Below are positions 1 to 8,154 of a stretch of 64,000 bases of DNA, one piece after another (positions within the stretch are counted from its first letter, which is position 1; the number at the start of each line of letters is the position of its first letter). The stretch is from Bacteroidales bacterium (GTDB lineage: Bacteria > Bacteroidota > Bacteroidia > Bacteroidales > Muribaculaceae): contig SUXH01000005.1 in assembly GCA_015061055.1 (NCBI GenBank), positions 1 through 64,000 of the forward strand, read 5' to 3'. Position numbers and translations under genes: made by a program. The notes beneath the pieces are model-generated. The model was not told the origin of the DNA, searched no databases, and worked only from the letters and a program-made list of their open reading frames with translations.

Positions 1-2
1 CG

Positions 3-53
3 GGAGAGCAGGTAATCGCCGCTTACAGAGAGAGCAAACCACTACAGAAGTGA
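3..53 (+). CDS. C-terminal end of an unidentified protein (partial)
   Basis: An open frame enters from the left edge and ends at TGA 51-53, giving a plausible hydrophilic C-terminus of 16 residues (GEQVIAAYRESKPLQK). A rho-independent terminator overlaps the stop, which supports this as a true gene end. Too little is present to identify the protein. Confidence 0.4.
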   Translation, partial: GEQVIAAYRESKPLQK

Positions 54-70
54 GTTGCTCTCTTTCTTTT
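29..70 (+). terminator. Rho-independent terminator of the upstream gene
   Basis: AGAGAGCAA (29-37) pairs perfectly with TTGCTCTCT (55-63), and a T-rich run (TTCTTTTT) follows. The stem contains the stop codon of the partial gene at 3-53. It separates that gene from the RiPP operon downstream. Confidence 0.7.
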
Positions 71-149
71 TATGTGTGTGAGAGTGTGTGAAATTAGGGC
101 TTATAAGGCTTATTGGTCAAAATAGGGGTACTGCAGACGAATCCGATAG

Positions 150-510
150 GTAAGTTCATATTGGTATATGTTGGGCTTTCAGCCCGTTTGTGTGGTGTGT
201 GTATTGACCCCGGCGTGTCGCTTTGCTCTGCGCCGGGCTGTTTTATATATCGCTTTCAGCGAGGTGCTTTGTGCCGGGGAGGAGTGATATGTAATTTTAT
301 GCAGTTGCGGGAGATACAGATTATTTAGGGGGTGTACCTAAACGGCACACTGTAGCTTTGGTTGTTCACATCTGGGAGCTGAAGCACCTGGTTACCATAG
401 ATGACGCCCTGCGGGCGCACTTTTATCAGACATTTATATCCCGGCGTGTCGCTTCGCTCTGCGCTTGGAGGAATATGCAGTTTAATGCCTTCGGCATAAT
501 ATTTAGGTTA
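150..510. repeat. Palindrome-rich non-coding block with a duplicated 28-bp motif
   Basis: This stretch of the 570-bp gap carries short hairpins in series: GGGC-TTTCA-GCCC (173-185), TCGC-TTTCA-GCGA (250-262), cGCCC-TGC-GGGCg (about 405-417) and ATGCC-TTC-GGCAT (485-497). The motif beginning CCCGGCGTGTCGCTT occurs at 208-237 and again, slightly changed, at 440-470. The two short open frames here translate to low-complexity, cysteine- and arginine-rich sequence made of these palindromes and are not credible genes. The block resembles the degenerate extragenic palindromes common between Bacteroidales genes. I see no gene in it. Confidence 0.6.
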
Positions 511-603
511 ATACGATGTTATTCCTTAAAGCACTATTAATCAACTTGCCAACCGGAATTATTCGCTGAGCGGGAATGAGAATAAGATTTTATTAGTAAG
601 ATA

Positions 604-634
604 TTTGTAATAATAATAATAATCAGTATATTTG
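604..634 (+). promoter_or_regulatory. Candidate promoter of the RiPP operon, with (TAA)5 in its spacer
   Basis: TTTG at 604-607 (-33 element) and TATATTTG at 627-634 (-7 element, consensus TAnnTTTG) are separated by 19 bp, a good Bacteroidetes sigma-ABfr arrangement. Five TAA repeats (608-622) make up most of the spacer. Transcription would start near 638-641 and leave a leader of about 130 nt before the precursor ATG at 771. The leader contains a possible 12-codon ORF (707-745, MINGGTRKAIKE) whose expression I cannot support. Confidence 0.6.
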
Positions 635-770
635 TGATAAATTAGGGATATTTCAGTAGGTTGTTGAATTTGTTCCTGAGGTGAATTCTTGATAAAATCG
701 AGAAAAATGATAAATGGAGGAACCCGAAAAGCCATAAAAGAGTAGGGATTACTTTAAAAATTTCAAAGCT

Positions 771-857
771 ATGAAAATTGTTAAAGTGAAGAAGGCTCAA
801 TCAAAAGCAGCAGGTTGCTGCGATTGCTTTGGTGGTGGATGCCGTTGCAATCACTAA
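771..857 (+). CDS. Cys-rich RiPP precursor peptide (28 aa)
   Basis: This small ORF encodes 28 residues: a 15-residue Lys/Ala-rich leader beginning MKIVKVKK, then the core CCDCFGGGCRCNH with cysteines at positions 16, 17, 19, 24 and 26. The start is ATG, with no Shine-Dalgarno site but an A/T-rich upstream region usual for Bacteroidetes. It is the first gene after a good promoter, is followed at once by a stem-loop, and precedes five radical SAM/SPASM maturase genes. That is the typical layout of radical-SAM-modified peptides (sactipeptides, ranthipeptides and relatives). I do not recognise the peptide as a member of a described precursor family. The assignment as precursor is inference from composition and context; the ORF itself is seen directly. 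Confidence 0.8.
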   Translation: MKIVKVKKAQSKAAGCCDCFGGGCRCNH

Positions 858-868
858 TAGTGAGCACA

Positions 869-910
869 AGGGACATATCCTCAATGATGTGGTATGTCCC
901 TATTTATTAT
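869..910 (+). terminator. Intra-operon attenuator/terminator hairpin after the precursor
   Basis: AGGGACATA (869-877) pairs perfectly with TATGTCCCT (893-901), and two more pairs extend the stem inward, leaving a loop of about 11 nt. A weak U-rich run (ATTTATTAT) follows. Partial termination here would give much precursor mRNA and less maturase mRNA. The hairpin could also stabilise the 3' end of a precursor-only transcript. Confidence 0.65.
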
Positions 911-973
911 GAAATAGATAGAAATATATTTTTGGGAGTTATTTCTTATATATCTTTAACCAAATAGAATCTG

Positions 974-981
974 TAACTTTG
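974..981 (+). promoter_or_regulatory. Possible second promoter (-7 box) for the maturase genes
   Basis: TAACTTTG matches the Bacteroidetes -7 consensus TAnnTTTG and lies about 90 bp before the first maturase. No convincing -33 TTTG is present at 19-21 bp upstream, so this is weaker than the promoter at 604-634. The 858-1073 gap otherwise holds only the attenuator. Confidence 0.3.
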
Positions 982-1073
982 TATATGGTAATCTCGGAAT
1001 GTCTATCATATATAAGGAAAAGATGTAGGAATAACTTATTGTTTTTTTTAGATAGAGGATAAGGTTTACGAAG

Positions 1074-2432
1074 TTGGCGTCCAAGGTTATAAAATATACT
1101 AATCACGAAATTTTTGCCATACCGGTAGGTAATAGTTTGGGCTTGCTTGATGATGAAGCAGTAAAAGTGTTATATGCTCCATTGAGTGAGGAATATACGT
1201 TGATGGGTAAGGATGAGGAACGTGAGATAAGAGAGCATATAGAGCGCGGAGCTGATATAAGCGTTTCTTTAAAGGAGATTGCAGATGATATGGTTTCGGT
1301 TCCTGATAATTACGCTGAGATATTGTCGTCAATCCCGGATATTTCAAAGACAACAAAAATGTCGTTGCTTCCCAATTTGATATGTAATTTTTCTTGTTCA
1401 TATTGTTATTCGGCAAAAGGTAGAAGTGGTACAACAATATCTTGGGATAGAGCCAAGCAAGCTTTGGACTTTTTTATTAACTCAGATAGGATTCCCCCTC
1501 AACATCTATCATTGTTCATCTCGGGAGGAGGTGAACCTTTGGTGTCGTGGAATGTAATAAGCAGGTGTATAGAATATGCTAAAAAGCGTTGCCAAGAACA
1601 AGGGTTCACGATTTACATATCTATTGTAACAAATGGTTCGTTGTTGACTCCTGAAATTGCAGATTTTTTGTTGGAGCATAATTGCTCAGTATGTGTGTCG
1701 TTTGAAGTATTAAAATCGTTGCAAGACTCTCAGCGAGGAAGTTATGAAAAGGTGCATAACAACATTATAATGCTTAGTCAAAAGGGTGTGCGAGTTATGC
1801 TTAACTCTACGATAACTCCGTCGAGTGTGAGTTTGATGCAGGAAATGGTTAAAACTGTAGGGGAGAATTATCCGTTTGTAGCCCAATATACTATGGAGCC
1901 GGTGACGAGTGTGGATTTATTTGATTCAGCCGAAAAACTCGAAATATTTTACGATACTTTTTATAACGAATATTTGAAATCGAAAGAAATTGCCGATAAG
2001 AATGGTGTTCCATTACGTTTCACATTTGATGATGATTTTCGTGATGTCACAGTACGCCACTGTCCGGGTAAATTCTGTATTACTCCACAGGGAGAAATTT
2101 CAGTGTGTCATTTAGTATCTTCACCCAAAGAAACACGCTATAAGGATTGTGTTTATGGTGTAGTAGAAGAAAGCGGTGTGAAGATCGACAAGGAACATTT
2201 TAACCGCCTTTATTCGGTGAATCTATTTTCGTATGAGCGTTGTAATGATTGTTTTGCCAAATATTGTTGTGGCGGAGAATGTATGACACGAAATGCGATA
2301 TATCCGGCTGATTATATGGAGAAAGTGTGCGATTTCAACAGACGTTTTGTTCGTTATCGGTTGCTTGCTAAAATAGAAGAGGTGGTTAAGGAAAGCAGTG
2401 GGTTATCATTGAAAGAATATGTACGAGAGTGA
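1074..2432 (+). CDS. Radical SAM/SPASM peptide maturase 1
   Basis: This 452-aa protein would cleave SAM at a [4Fe-4S] cluster to make a radical that modifies the precursor peptide. An N-terminal region of about 95 residues carries the LYAPL signature (33-37) shared with its four paralogues and may be a peptide-recognition region. The radical SAM motif CNFSCSYC (Cys104, 108, 111) and a GGGEP motif follow. The C-terminal SPASM domain is complete: Cx9Gx4C, then Cys390, 393, 399 and 403, then Cys419. The start is TTG; an in-frame TAG at 1053 excludes an upstream start, and the next ATG would delete LYAPL. Its 3' end overlaps the next gene by 14 bp. The substrate is inferred from the adjacent precursor. 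Confidence 0.85.
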   Translation: MASKVIKYTNHEIFAIPVGNSLGLLDDEAVKVLYAPLSEEYTLMGKDEEREIREHIERGADISVSLKEIADDMVSVPDNYAEILSSIPDISKTTKMSLLPNLICNFSCSYCYSAKGRSGTTISWDRAKQALDFFINSDRIPPQHLSLFISGGGEPLVSWNVISRCIEYAKKRCQEQGFTIYISIVTNGSLLTPEIADFLLEHNCSVCVSFEVLKSLQDSQRGSYEKVHNNIIMLSQKGVRVMLNSTITPSSVSLMQEMVKTVGENYPFVAQYTMEPVTSVDLFDSAEKLEIFYDTFYNEYLKSKEIADKNGVPLRFTFDDDFRDVTVRHCPGKFCITPQGEISVCHLVSSPKETRYKDCVYGVVEESGVKIDKEHFNRLYSVNLFSYERCNDCFAKYCCGGECMTRNAIYPADYMEKVCDFNRRFVRYRLLAKIEEVVKESSGLSLKEYVRE

Positions 2433-3768
2433 TTCTAAAATATTAACAGGCAAATCATTATTTATCATTCCGTTGTCAGGTTGTGATAAATATTTGCTTT
2501 ATGCTCCACTTGCCGATAGTATTTTACTACTCGACAAATCGGAGTGTGAGCGAATAGTTGTTGCTGTCTCGTCGCCTAAGAATGCTGATGAAGAAGCATT
2601 GTCGATTGTAGATGCTTTATGTGATGTAACTCCCGTAGAGAGTAGAGATGAGCAAATAAAAGATGAAAGGGATTTTATAAATCTTTCCATATTGCCCAAT
2701 AATATTTGTAATTTTTCATGTTCATATTGTTATTCGGCAAAAGGTCGATCGACGCAACAATTATCGGTAGAAAAAGCCTATAGTGCGGTGGATTATTTTA
2801 TTTCACCTGATCGAAACGTTTCGAAATTATTGACAGTATCGATATTTGGCGGGGGAGAGCCTTTGCTGTCGTGGAAGAATGTAGTAAAACCTCTTATCGA
2901 TTATGTGTATGTGCAAGCAGAACGATTAAGTAGGAATGTTGTTACGACATTGATCACTAACGGCTCTATGATACCGGAAGGCTTTTTGGAAATATGCCGC
3001 AAATATTCGGTCGATTTAGTGTGTTCGTTTGAAATATTAGAAGATGTTCAAAATCATCAGCGTAAGCATTATGACGTAGTGTCCTCAAATATCAGAAAGA
3101 TGATAGATGAAGGAGTTGTGCCGGCTGTAAATTCGGTTATCACCGAGGTTAATGTGAATAGGCAATGTGAGATGATTGAAGAATTGCACAACCGATATCC
3201 CGAAATTAAATATGTGGCATTTGAGCCTGTTATAGATGCTACCATTGTTGATAAAGATAAGTTCTACCATCAATTCACGAAGTACTTCTTTAAGGCAGTG
3301 AGATTGGCCGAAGTCTATGATATTAAATTGACTTGTTCGGCTTTGCGTAATGTAGATGTTACGGTAGATAGGTATTGTCCGGGCGAGTTTGCATTATGTG
3401 CCGATGGATCGTTGTCGGTGTGTCCTTGTGTGTCATCACCATTGGAACCAAATTATAGCCGATATGTGTATGGGCAAGTCGATAGCAGTGGAGTGAAGAT
3501 AAATAGAGATAAATTGAAGGCATTGCTCAGCCAAAATCTTCATAGTCAAAGTTGGTGCAACGATTGTTTTGCCAAATGGAATTGCGGAGGCGGTTGCACG
3601 AATAATACAATAAACAACGGAGGTAAAGAAGATTCTTCATATTGCAAATTTGTGAGAAGATTCTTGAAATACACCCTTTTGAAACGATTGGAGAGTATAT
3701 ATCAAGAAGAATATGATATTAATTTAAGAGAAATAATAGGAGATTATGAACGTTTTATCACAGAATAA
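2419..3768 (+). CDS. Radical SAM/SPASM peptide maturase 2
   Basis: A 449-aa paralogue of the preceding maturase. LYAPL is at 27-31, the radical SAM cysteines are in CNFSCSYC (97, 101, 104), and GGGEPL follows. The SPASM ligands are all present (Cx9Gx4C around CPGEFALCADG, CNDCFAKWNCGGGC, and a final Cys in SYCKF), so it should bind one radical SAM cluster and two auxiliary clusters. It starts inside the end of maturase 1 and overlaps maturase 3 by 23 bp, which indicates translational coupling. Paralogues with complete motifs suggest that each works on a different residue or step rather than one being a decayed copy. That division of labour is inference. Confidence 0.85.
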   Translation: MYESDSKILTGKSLFIIPLSGCDKYLLYAPLADSILLLDKSECERIVVAVSSPKNADEEALSIVDALCDVTPVESRDEQIKDERDFINLSILPNNICNFSCSYCYSAKGRSTQQLSVEKAYSAVDYFISPDRNVSKLLTVSIFGGGEPLLSWKNVVKPLIDYVYVQAERLSRNVVTTLITNGSMIPEGFLEICRKYSVDLVCSFEILEDVQNHQRKHYDVVSSNIRKMIDEGVVPAVNSVITEVNVNRQCEMIEELHNRYPEIKYVAFEPVIDATIVDKDKFYHQFTKYFFKAVRLAEVYDIKLTCSALRNVDVTVDRYCPGEFALCADGSLSVCPCVSSPLEPNYSRYVYGQVDSSGVKINRDKLKALLSQNLHSQSWCNDCFAKWNCGGGCTNNTINNGGKEDSSYCKFVRRFLKYTLLKRLESIYQEEYDINLREIIGDYERFITE

Positions 3769-5044
3769 CATATATAAGCTACCATTGATCGATGAATTAG
3801 GACGTGAAGATGTGTTTATGCTATATGCGCCTATTGCCGGCAATATGATGATAGTGTCGAATGATGAATGTGAACAAATCATTTCGGCTATTCAGAATGG
3901 AACGTCGGATAGCGAATTGAAAGAAGTGGTAGAGTCCTTGACCATGGGAGAACCCGCAAGTCAACGTGATAGTAAGGTGAATAATGTGGATGAGTTTTTG
4001 CTTATGTACATTTTGCCTAATTATATATGTAATTTTTCTTGTTCGTATTGTTTCTCGGCAAAAGGTCGTTCAAATAAATCATTGAAGAAAGAACATCTTA
4101 AGGCTGCGTTGGATTATTTCATTGATTCCAATAGAGTTAAGTCCGATAGACTTGCAATATCTTATCTTGGGGGAGGAGAACCTACTATATCGTGGGATTT
4201 GGTAAAATACGGTATTGAATATGGTGCTAAGCGAGCGGCAGAACATGGTATTGAACTGATGACTTCAATAGTAACCAATGGCTCTCGCATAACCGATGAA
4301 ATGGTGGAGACATTCAGCCGATATAATGTTATGGCGCGTGTGTCGTTTGAAATTCTCGAACATATACAAACCAAGCAAAGAGGTGAATATCAGAAGGTTT
4401 GTGAAGGACTTGACCGATTGGCGGCTTGTAAAAAGTCGGCAATGGTGCGTTCGATGATAACCCCCGATAATGTTGCCTTGATGCCTAAGATGATTGAAGA
4501 ATTGCATAGCCGATTCCCTCACATAAAGTCGGTGTTGTTTGACCCGATTACATCAAATGAAACATTCTGTGAGGTAGAAGCTACACGTCAATTCTATGAT
4601 ACTTATTACAATAAGTTTCTTGAGGCACGTGACTTGGCAGCGTCGTATGGTATCGACTTGGCAAATGCTCCATTGCGTAATCTTAATATGGTGGTCGAAC
4701 GGTTTTGTACAGGTGAGTTTTGCTTGACACCTGAAGGAACGATAACAGTGTGCCACCAAATATCTTCGCCAAACGAGAAACAGTATTATGATTACATTTA
4801 TGCACGTGTAGGCGATGATAATAAATTACAGATAGATAATGCCAAATTCCATAAATTAATATCGGAGGATACGATATATACCAATCCAAAGTGTGAGAAT
4901 TGTTTTGTGAAATGGAATTGTGGCGGAGGCTGTATGATGCAAAACAAGCAATATACACCTGAGGTTTTAGATGTAATATGTGATTTTACACGTCGTTTTA
5001 GCAAAACATTGCTACTTGAACGTTTGAACGAACAAGATGTATAG
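3746..5044 (+). CDS. Radical SAM/SPASM peptide maturase 3
   Basis: A 432-aa paralogue. LYAPI is at 26-30; the cluster motif is CNFSCSYC (95, 99, 102) followed by FSAKGR instead of the YSAKGR of its neighbours; then GGGEPT. SPASM ligands are complete (Cx9Gx4C, CENCFVKWNCGGGC, ICDF). It overlaps maturase 2 by 23 bp and is followed after 27 bp by the RCK-type membrane protein gene, which splits the maturase series into groups of three and two. Function as a peptide-modifying radical enzyme is well supported; the exact reaction cannot be read from the sequence. Confidence 0.85.
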   Translation: MNVLSQNNIYKLPLIDELGREDVFMLYAPIAGNMMIVSNDECEQIISAIQNGTSDSELKEVVESLTMGEPASQRDSKVNNVDEFLLMYILPNYICNFSCSYCFSAKGRSNKSLKKEHLKAALDYFIDSNRVKSDRLAISYLGGGEPTISWDLVKYGIEYGAKRAAEHGIELMTSIVTNGSRITDEMVETFSRYNVMARVSFEILEHIQTKQRGEYQKVCEGLDRLAACKKSAMVRSMITPDNVALMPKMIEELHSRFPHIKSVLFDPITSNETFCEVEATRQFYDTYYNKFLEARDLAASYGIDLANAPLRNLNMVVERFCTGEFCLTPEGTITVCHQISSPNEKQYYDYIYARVGDDNKLQIDNAKFHKLISEDTIYTNPKCENCFVKWNCGGGCMMQNKQYTPEVLDVICDFTRRFSKTLLLERLNEQDV

Positions 5045-5071
5045 ACTTAAATAATTCAATTAAGGACCATT

Positions 5072-6898
5072 ATGGATTTAATGTTGATTGTTGCGATAAT
5101 ACTTTTTTTGTTGGTTGGTTATTGGTATAAATTCCGGTGTATCGACCAGATAGACAAAATCATCAGGACTCCTGCAAAACAATTGTTTGCATTAGCTTTG
5201 TGTGTTATTGTGGTATTTGTGTTGCTTATTGTTGTAGGAGGATATATAATAAAAGATTCAAATGACCCAAGTGTTTTGGTGTTCTTATATGGTCTGTTTT
5301 CTCAAACGATGAGTGCTTATAATCCTGAATATAGTATTGATTTACAATTATATTCAATGTTTGTGTCAATTTTTGGTGCTGTATTCTTTTCGGGAATTTT
5401 GGTGTCGACGATTACTAATAGTATAATGTGTCGGGTTGACAATTATAAAGAGGGTAAGATTAATTATAATCATTTGAAAGACCATTATATTATAATAGGA
5501 GCGAATGAAATTCTTGTTTCGATAATTAATTCCATAGAAGATAAGAAATGCAAAATCTTAATAGTGTCGGACAAGAAACCGACTGAAGTTAAGAGTACGC
5601 TATATAGAGTAGATAAAGAAACGAAAATCAATCAAATAATTGTTTATAATGAACATCCGTTAAATTACCAAACTGTAAAAAAACTATGTGTCGAACATTG
5701 TAAAAGCATATATATCATAGGAGAGCAGAATTCAACAGGGAATGATTTGGACAATATTAAGTTTTTGGACAATTTGATTAAGCATATTGACTCTAAAAAA
5801 CTGAAGAAGCCTATCAAATGTTACCTATCATATAATGATTCATATTATATAATGAATTATTGCCGAGATCTTAAAACTTCATCGATAAATATAATACCGT
5901 TTAATTTTTATGCATTGTGCTTAAATTCAATATGGGGAATAGGGCTGTTATATAGCAAGATGAAGGATAATAAAAAAGAAGGTGAATCTAACGCTCTTCA
6001 ACGCAGAATTTATGGCAAGCATATAATTATATTAGGGTATTCGGTGTGTGCAGAAGAAGTGGTGAAAAGTGTAATACTGAATGCACATTCAGCCGAATAT
6101 AAGAATGGCACAGCTTTGGGCAAGACAAACATTACAATAATTTCTCCAGAAGAACACATTTTAGACATATTCAGCTATAAATATAAAAAGACATATTTGG
6201 AGGATATAACTTTGTGCCATAAAAAAATGGTTGAATATTCGCCGGAAAGCAGTCAATTGATAAATGAATATGTCTTAGAGTCAAAAGAAAATGTATACAT
6301 AGTGTGTTGTTCGAATGACTCAAACAAAAACATAATGCTTGCAAATGGTCTTCCACGAAGTGTTAATAGCTTAGGAATTCCGGTTCTTGTCAAGGTAGAC
6401 TATTTTATGCCTTGTAACCATCCTCTTGATAATAAGGGTAAACAGGTCGAAAATATTCGATTCTTTGGTAATTTTGATCAATATATCTTAGAAACAATAG
6501 ATAGTGAGCTGAGAAGAGCACAAGTACTCAAATATATTTGTATGAACTTAAAATTTAAGAAAAAAATTCTATGTGATACTAATGAGGCATATAAATATTG
6601 GTTTAGGGAGTATGGCTCTAATCATATAGAAAATTCTAAAATGATTTCAATGGTGAATTTCCTTGGAACATTGTTTGATTCTATGGGTTTGGATATTTGT
6701 GCTAAAGAGGATAAAGACGAGTATAATCAAGTATTTTCGAAAGATCAATTTTTATCAATTATTCAACGACAACAATGTGCTTATAATCTGTTGACCGGCT
6801 ATGATACAATATCAACAGAGTCCATAGATCTGCTTTATGATGGTATTGTGACGTGGTTAGAATTGAATAACTTGGGATTAAAATCTCGTGAAAAATGA
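5072..6898 (+). CDS. RCK/TrkA-N-type membrane protein, CASTOR/POLLUX-like
   Basis: A 608-aa protein with three hydrophobic segments near the N-terminus (about residues 3-19, 39-59 and 93-118, with a short hydrophobic loop near 68-80). Two Rossmann-like regulatory domains follow, opening with DHYIIIGANE (about 137) and GKHIIILGYS (about 315). This layout resembles CASTOR/POLLUX/DMI1-type ion channels and other RCK-gated channels, but I cannot see a convincing selectivity filter. It sits inside the maturase operon and overlaps maturase 4 by 4 bp (ATGA), so it is co-translated with the peptide enzymes. It is visibly more AT-rich than its neighbours, which suggests a separate origin. It could be an immunity factor, target-like sensor or conduit for the peptide product; this is inference. 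Confidence 0.6.
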   Translation: MDLMLIVAIILFLLVGYWYKFRCIDQIDKIIRTPAKQLFALALCVIVVFVLLIVVGGYIIKDSNDPSVLVFLYGLFSQTMSAYNPEYSIDLQLYSMFVSIFGAVFFSGILVSTITNSIMCRVDNYKEGKINYNHLKDHYIIIGANEILVSIINSIEDKKCKILIVSDKKPTEVKSTLYRVDKETKINQIIVYNEHPLNYQTVKKLCVEHCKSIYIIGEQNSTGNDLDNIKFLDNLIKHIDSKKLKKPIKCYLSYNDSYYIMNYCRDLKTSSINIIPFNFYALCLNSIWGIGLLYSKMKDNKKEGESNALQRRIYGKHIIILGYSVCAEEVVKSVILNAHSAEYKNGTALGKTNITIISPEEHILDIFSYKYKKTYLEDITLCHKKMVEYSPESSQLINEYVLESKENVYIVCCSNDSNKNIMLANGLPRSVNSLGIPVLVKVDYFMPCNHPLDNKGKQVENIRFFGNFDQYILETIDSELRRAQVLKYICMNLKFKKKILCDTNEAYKYWFREYGSNHIENSKMISMVNFLGTLFDSMGLDICAKEDKDEYNQVFSKDQFLSIIQRQQCAYNLLTGYDTISTESIDLLYDGIVTWLELNNLGLKSREK

Positions 6899-8154
6899 AA
6901 CAATCAATGAATATACCGGCTCTCAATAAATTACAGATTTTTACACATCAACTCGAAAATGGCAAACAATTGCTTTATGCTCCTTTGTCCGGTTGTGTGG
7001 TAGAGGCCGAAGGTGACGAGGTTGCACTGTTGGAGCAAAAAGCCTTAGGAAAGGTAGAAGATGATGTGATTACAGCGTTATGTGATAGTGAAGCCACAGT
7101 AAGTAGAGTGGCTTACCCCGACACGATAACAGAACTTACCATATTGTTGAATCAACGATGCAATTTCTCTTGTTCATATTGTTATTCGGCAAATGGCAGG
7201 GATAATAAGGAAATCGATCTTGAACAGTTGATGAAAATCATAGATTGGTTTGTGTCACCCGAAAGAGGAGCGGAATTGGAACTTGTATTCTCGGGAGGTG
7301 GCGATCCTATGTTGTCGTTTGGATTGTTGCGCCAAGGGGTAGAATATGCAGTAAAGAAGTCGGATGATTGTGGCGTGAAATTAAATATAGGCGTAGTTAC
7401 AAATGGCTCGACTTTATTGGACGAACAAATCGAATTTGTTAAGAAATATAACATAGGATTGGTGGTTTCGTTTGATATTATTGAGAGTGTTCATAACAAG
7501 CAACGCTCACATTATTCTATAGTATCGGCTACCATAAGTAAATTATGCGATAAGGGAGTGTCATTTGGAATTCGTTCAACGATTACACCGCTAAATGTAA
7601 CTTTGCAGGAGCAGATGGTAGAAGAACTTCATCATAAATTTCCATTGGTCAAGAGTGCGGCGTTTGAATGTGTGCTGAATAAAGATTTATTTGCAACCGA
7701 GAAGGAATTAGAACAATTTTATATTAATTTTGAAGAACACTTATTTGCCGCACAGGCATTGGGTGAGTCGTATGGTATTACAATAGGTAATACTATTATA
7801 AATAATATAGACAATTGTAAGGAACGAGCGTGTCTGGGCAAATTGGTCGCTACTCCATACGGATATATTACCGCTTGCTCGCGAATATCTTCTCACAAGG
7901 AGCAATATTTTGATAAATTTGTATATGGTGAAATATCAAAAGAGAAAATAGTTATCAATAAGGAACGTATTGATGACTTGATGAGCAAAACAGTGGAAAG
8001 TTACAGCGATTGTTCTTCGTGTATAGCTAAGTGGCATTGCAGCGGAGGTTGTCGGTTGGCACGCCACAGTTTGCCGACCGGGTATTTTGAGTGCTATTGT
8101 CGTTTTATGAGGCGAATGGTCGTGCGTACGTTGCTTAATAAGATAAATGAATGA
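6895..8154 (+). CDS. Radical SAM/SPASM peptide maturase 4
   Basis: A 419-aa paralogue, the shortest of the five. LYAPL is at 27-31, the radical SAM cysteines at 89, 93 and 96 (CNFSCSYC, then YSANGR), and the GGGEP motif reads GGGDP. The SPASM domain is complete (CLGKLVATPYG...C, CSSCIAKWHCSGGC, CYCRF) but is the most divergent of the set, which may mean a distinct substrate position. ATGA overlaps couple it to the membrane protein upstream and to maturase 5 downstream. Confidence 0.85.
   Translation: MKQSMNIPALNKLQIFTHQLENGKQLLYAPLSGCVVEAEGDEVALLEQKALGKVEDDVITALCDSEATVSRVAYPDTITELTILLNQRCNFSCSYCYSANGRDNKEIDLEQLMKIIDWFVSPERGAELELVFSGGGDPMLSFGLLRQGVEYAVKKSDDCGVKLNIGVVTNGSTLLDEQIEFVKKYNIGLVVSFDIIESVHNKQRSHYSIVSATISKLCDKGVSFGIRSTITPLNVTLQEQMVEELHHKFPLVKSAAFECVLNKDLFATEKELEQFYINFEEHLFAAQALGESYGITIGNTIINNIDNCKERACLGKLVATPYGYITACSRISSHKEQYFDKFVYGEISKEKIVINKERIDDLMSKTVESYSDCSSCIAKWHCSGGCRLARHSLPTGYFECYCRFMRRMVVRTLLNKINE

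Noticed and set aside
113-540. Two short plus-strand ORFs (113-328 and 358-540)
   Set aside because: Their translations consist of the palindromic repeat block, with no start context, no operon logic and low complexity.
707-745. A 12-codon ORF (MINGGTRKAIKE) between the RiPP promoter and the precursor
   Set aside because: It has no ribosome site, no attenuation-type codon runs and no conservation evidence; kept only as a remark in the promoter entry.
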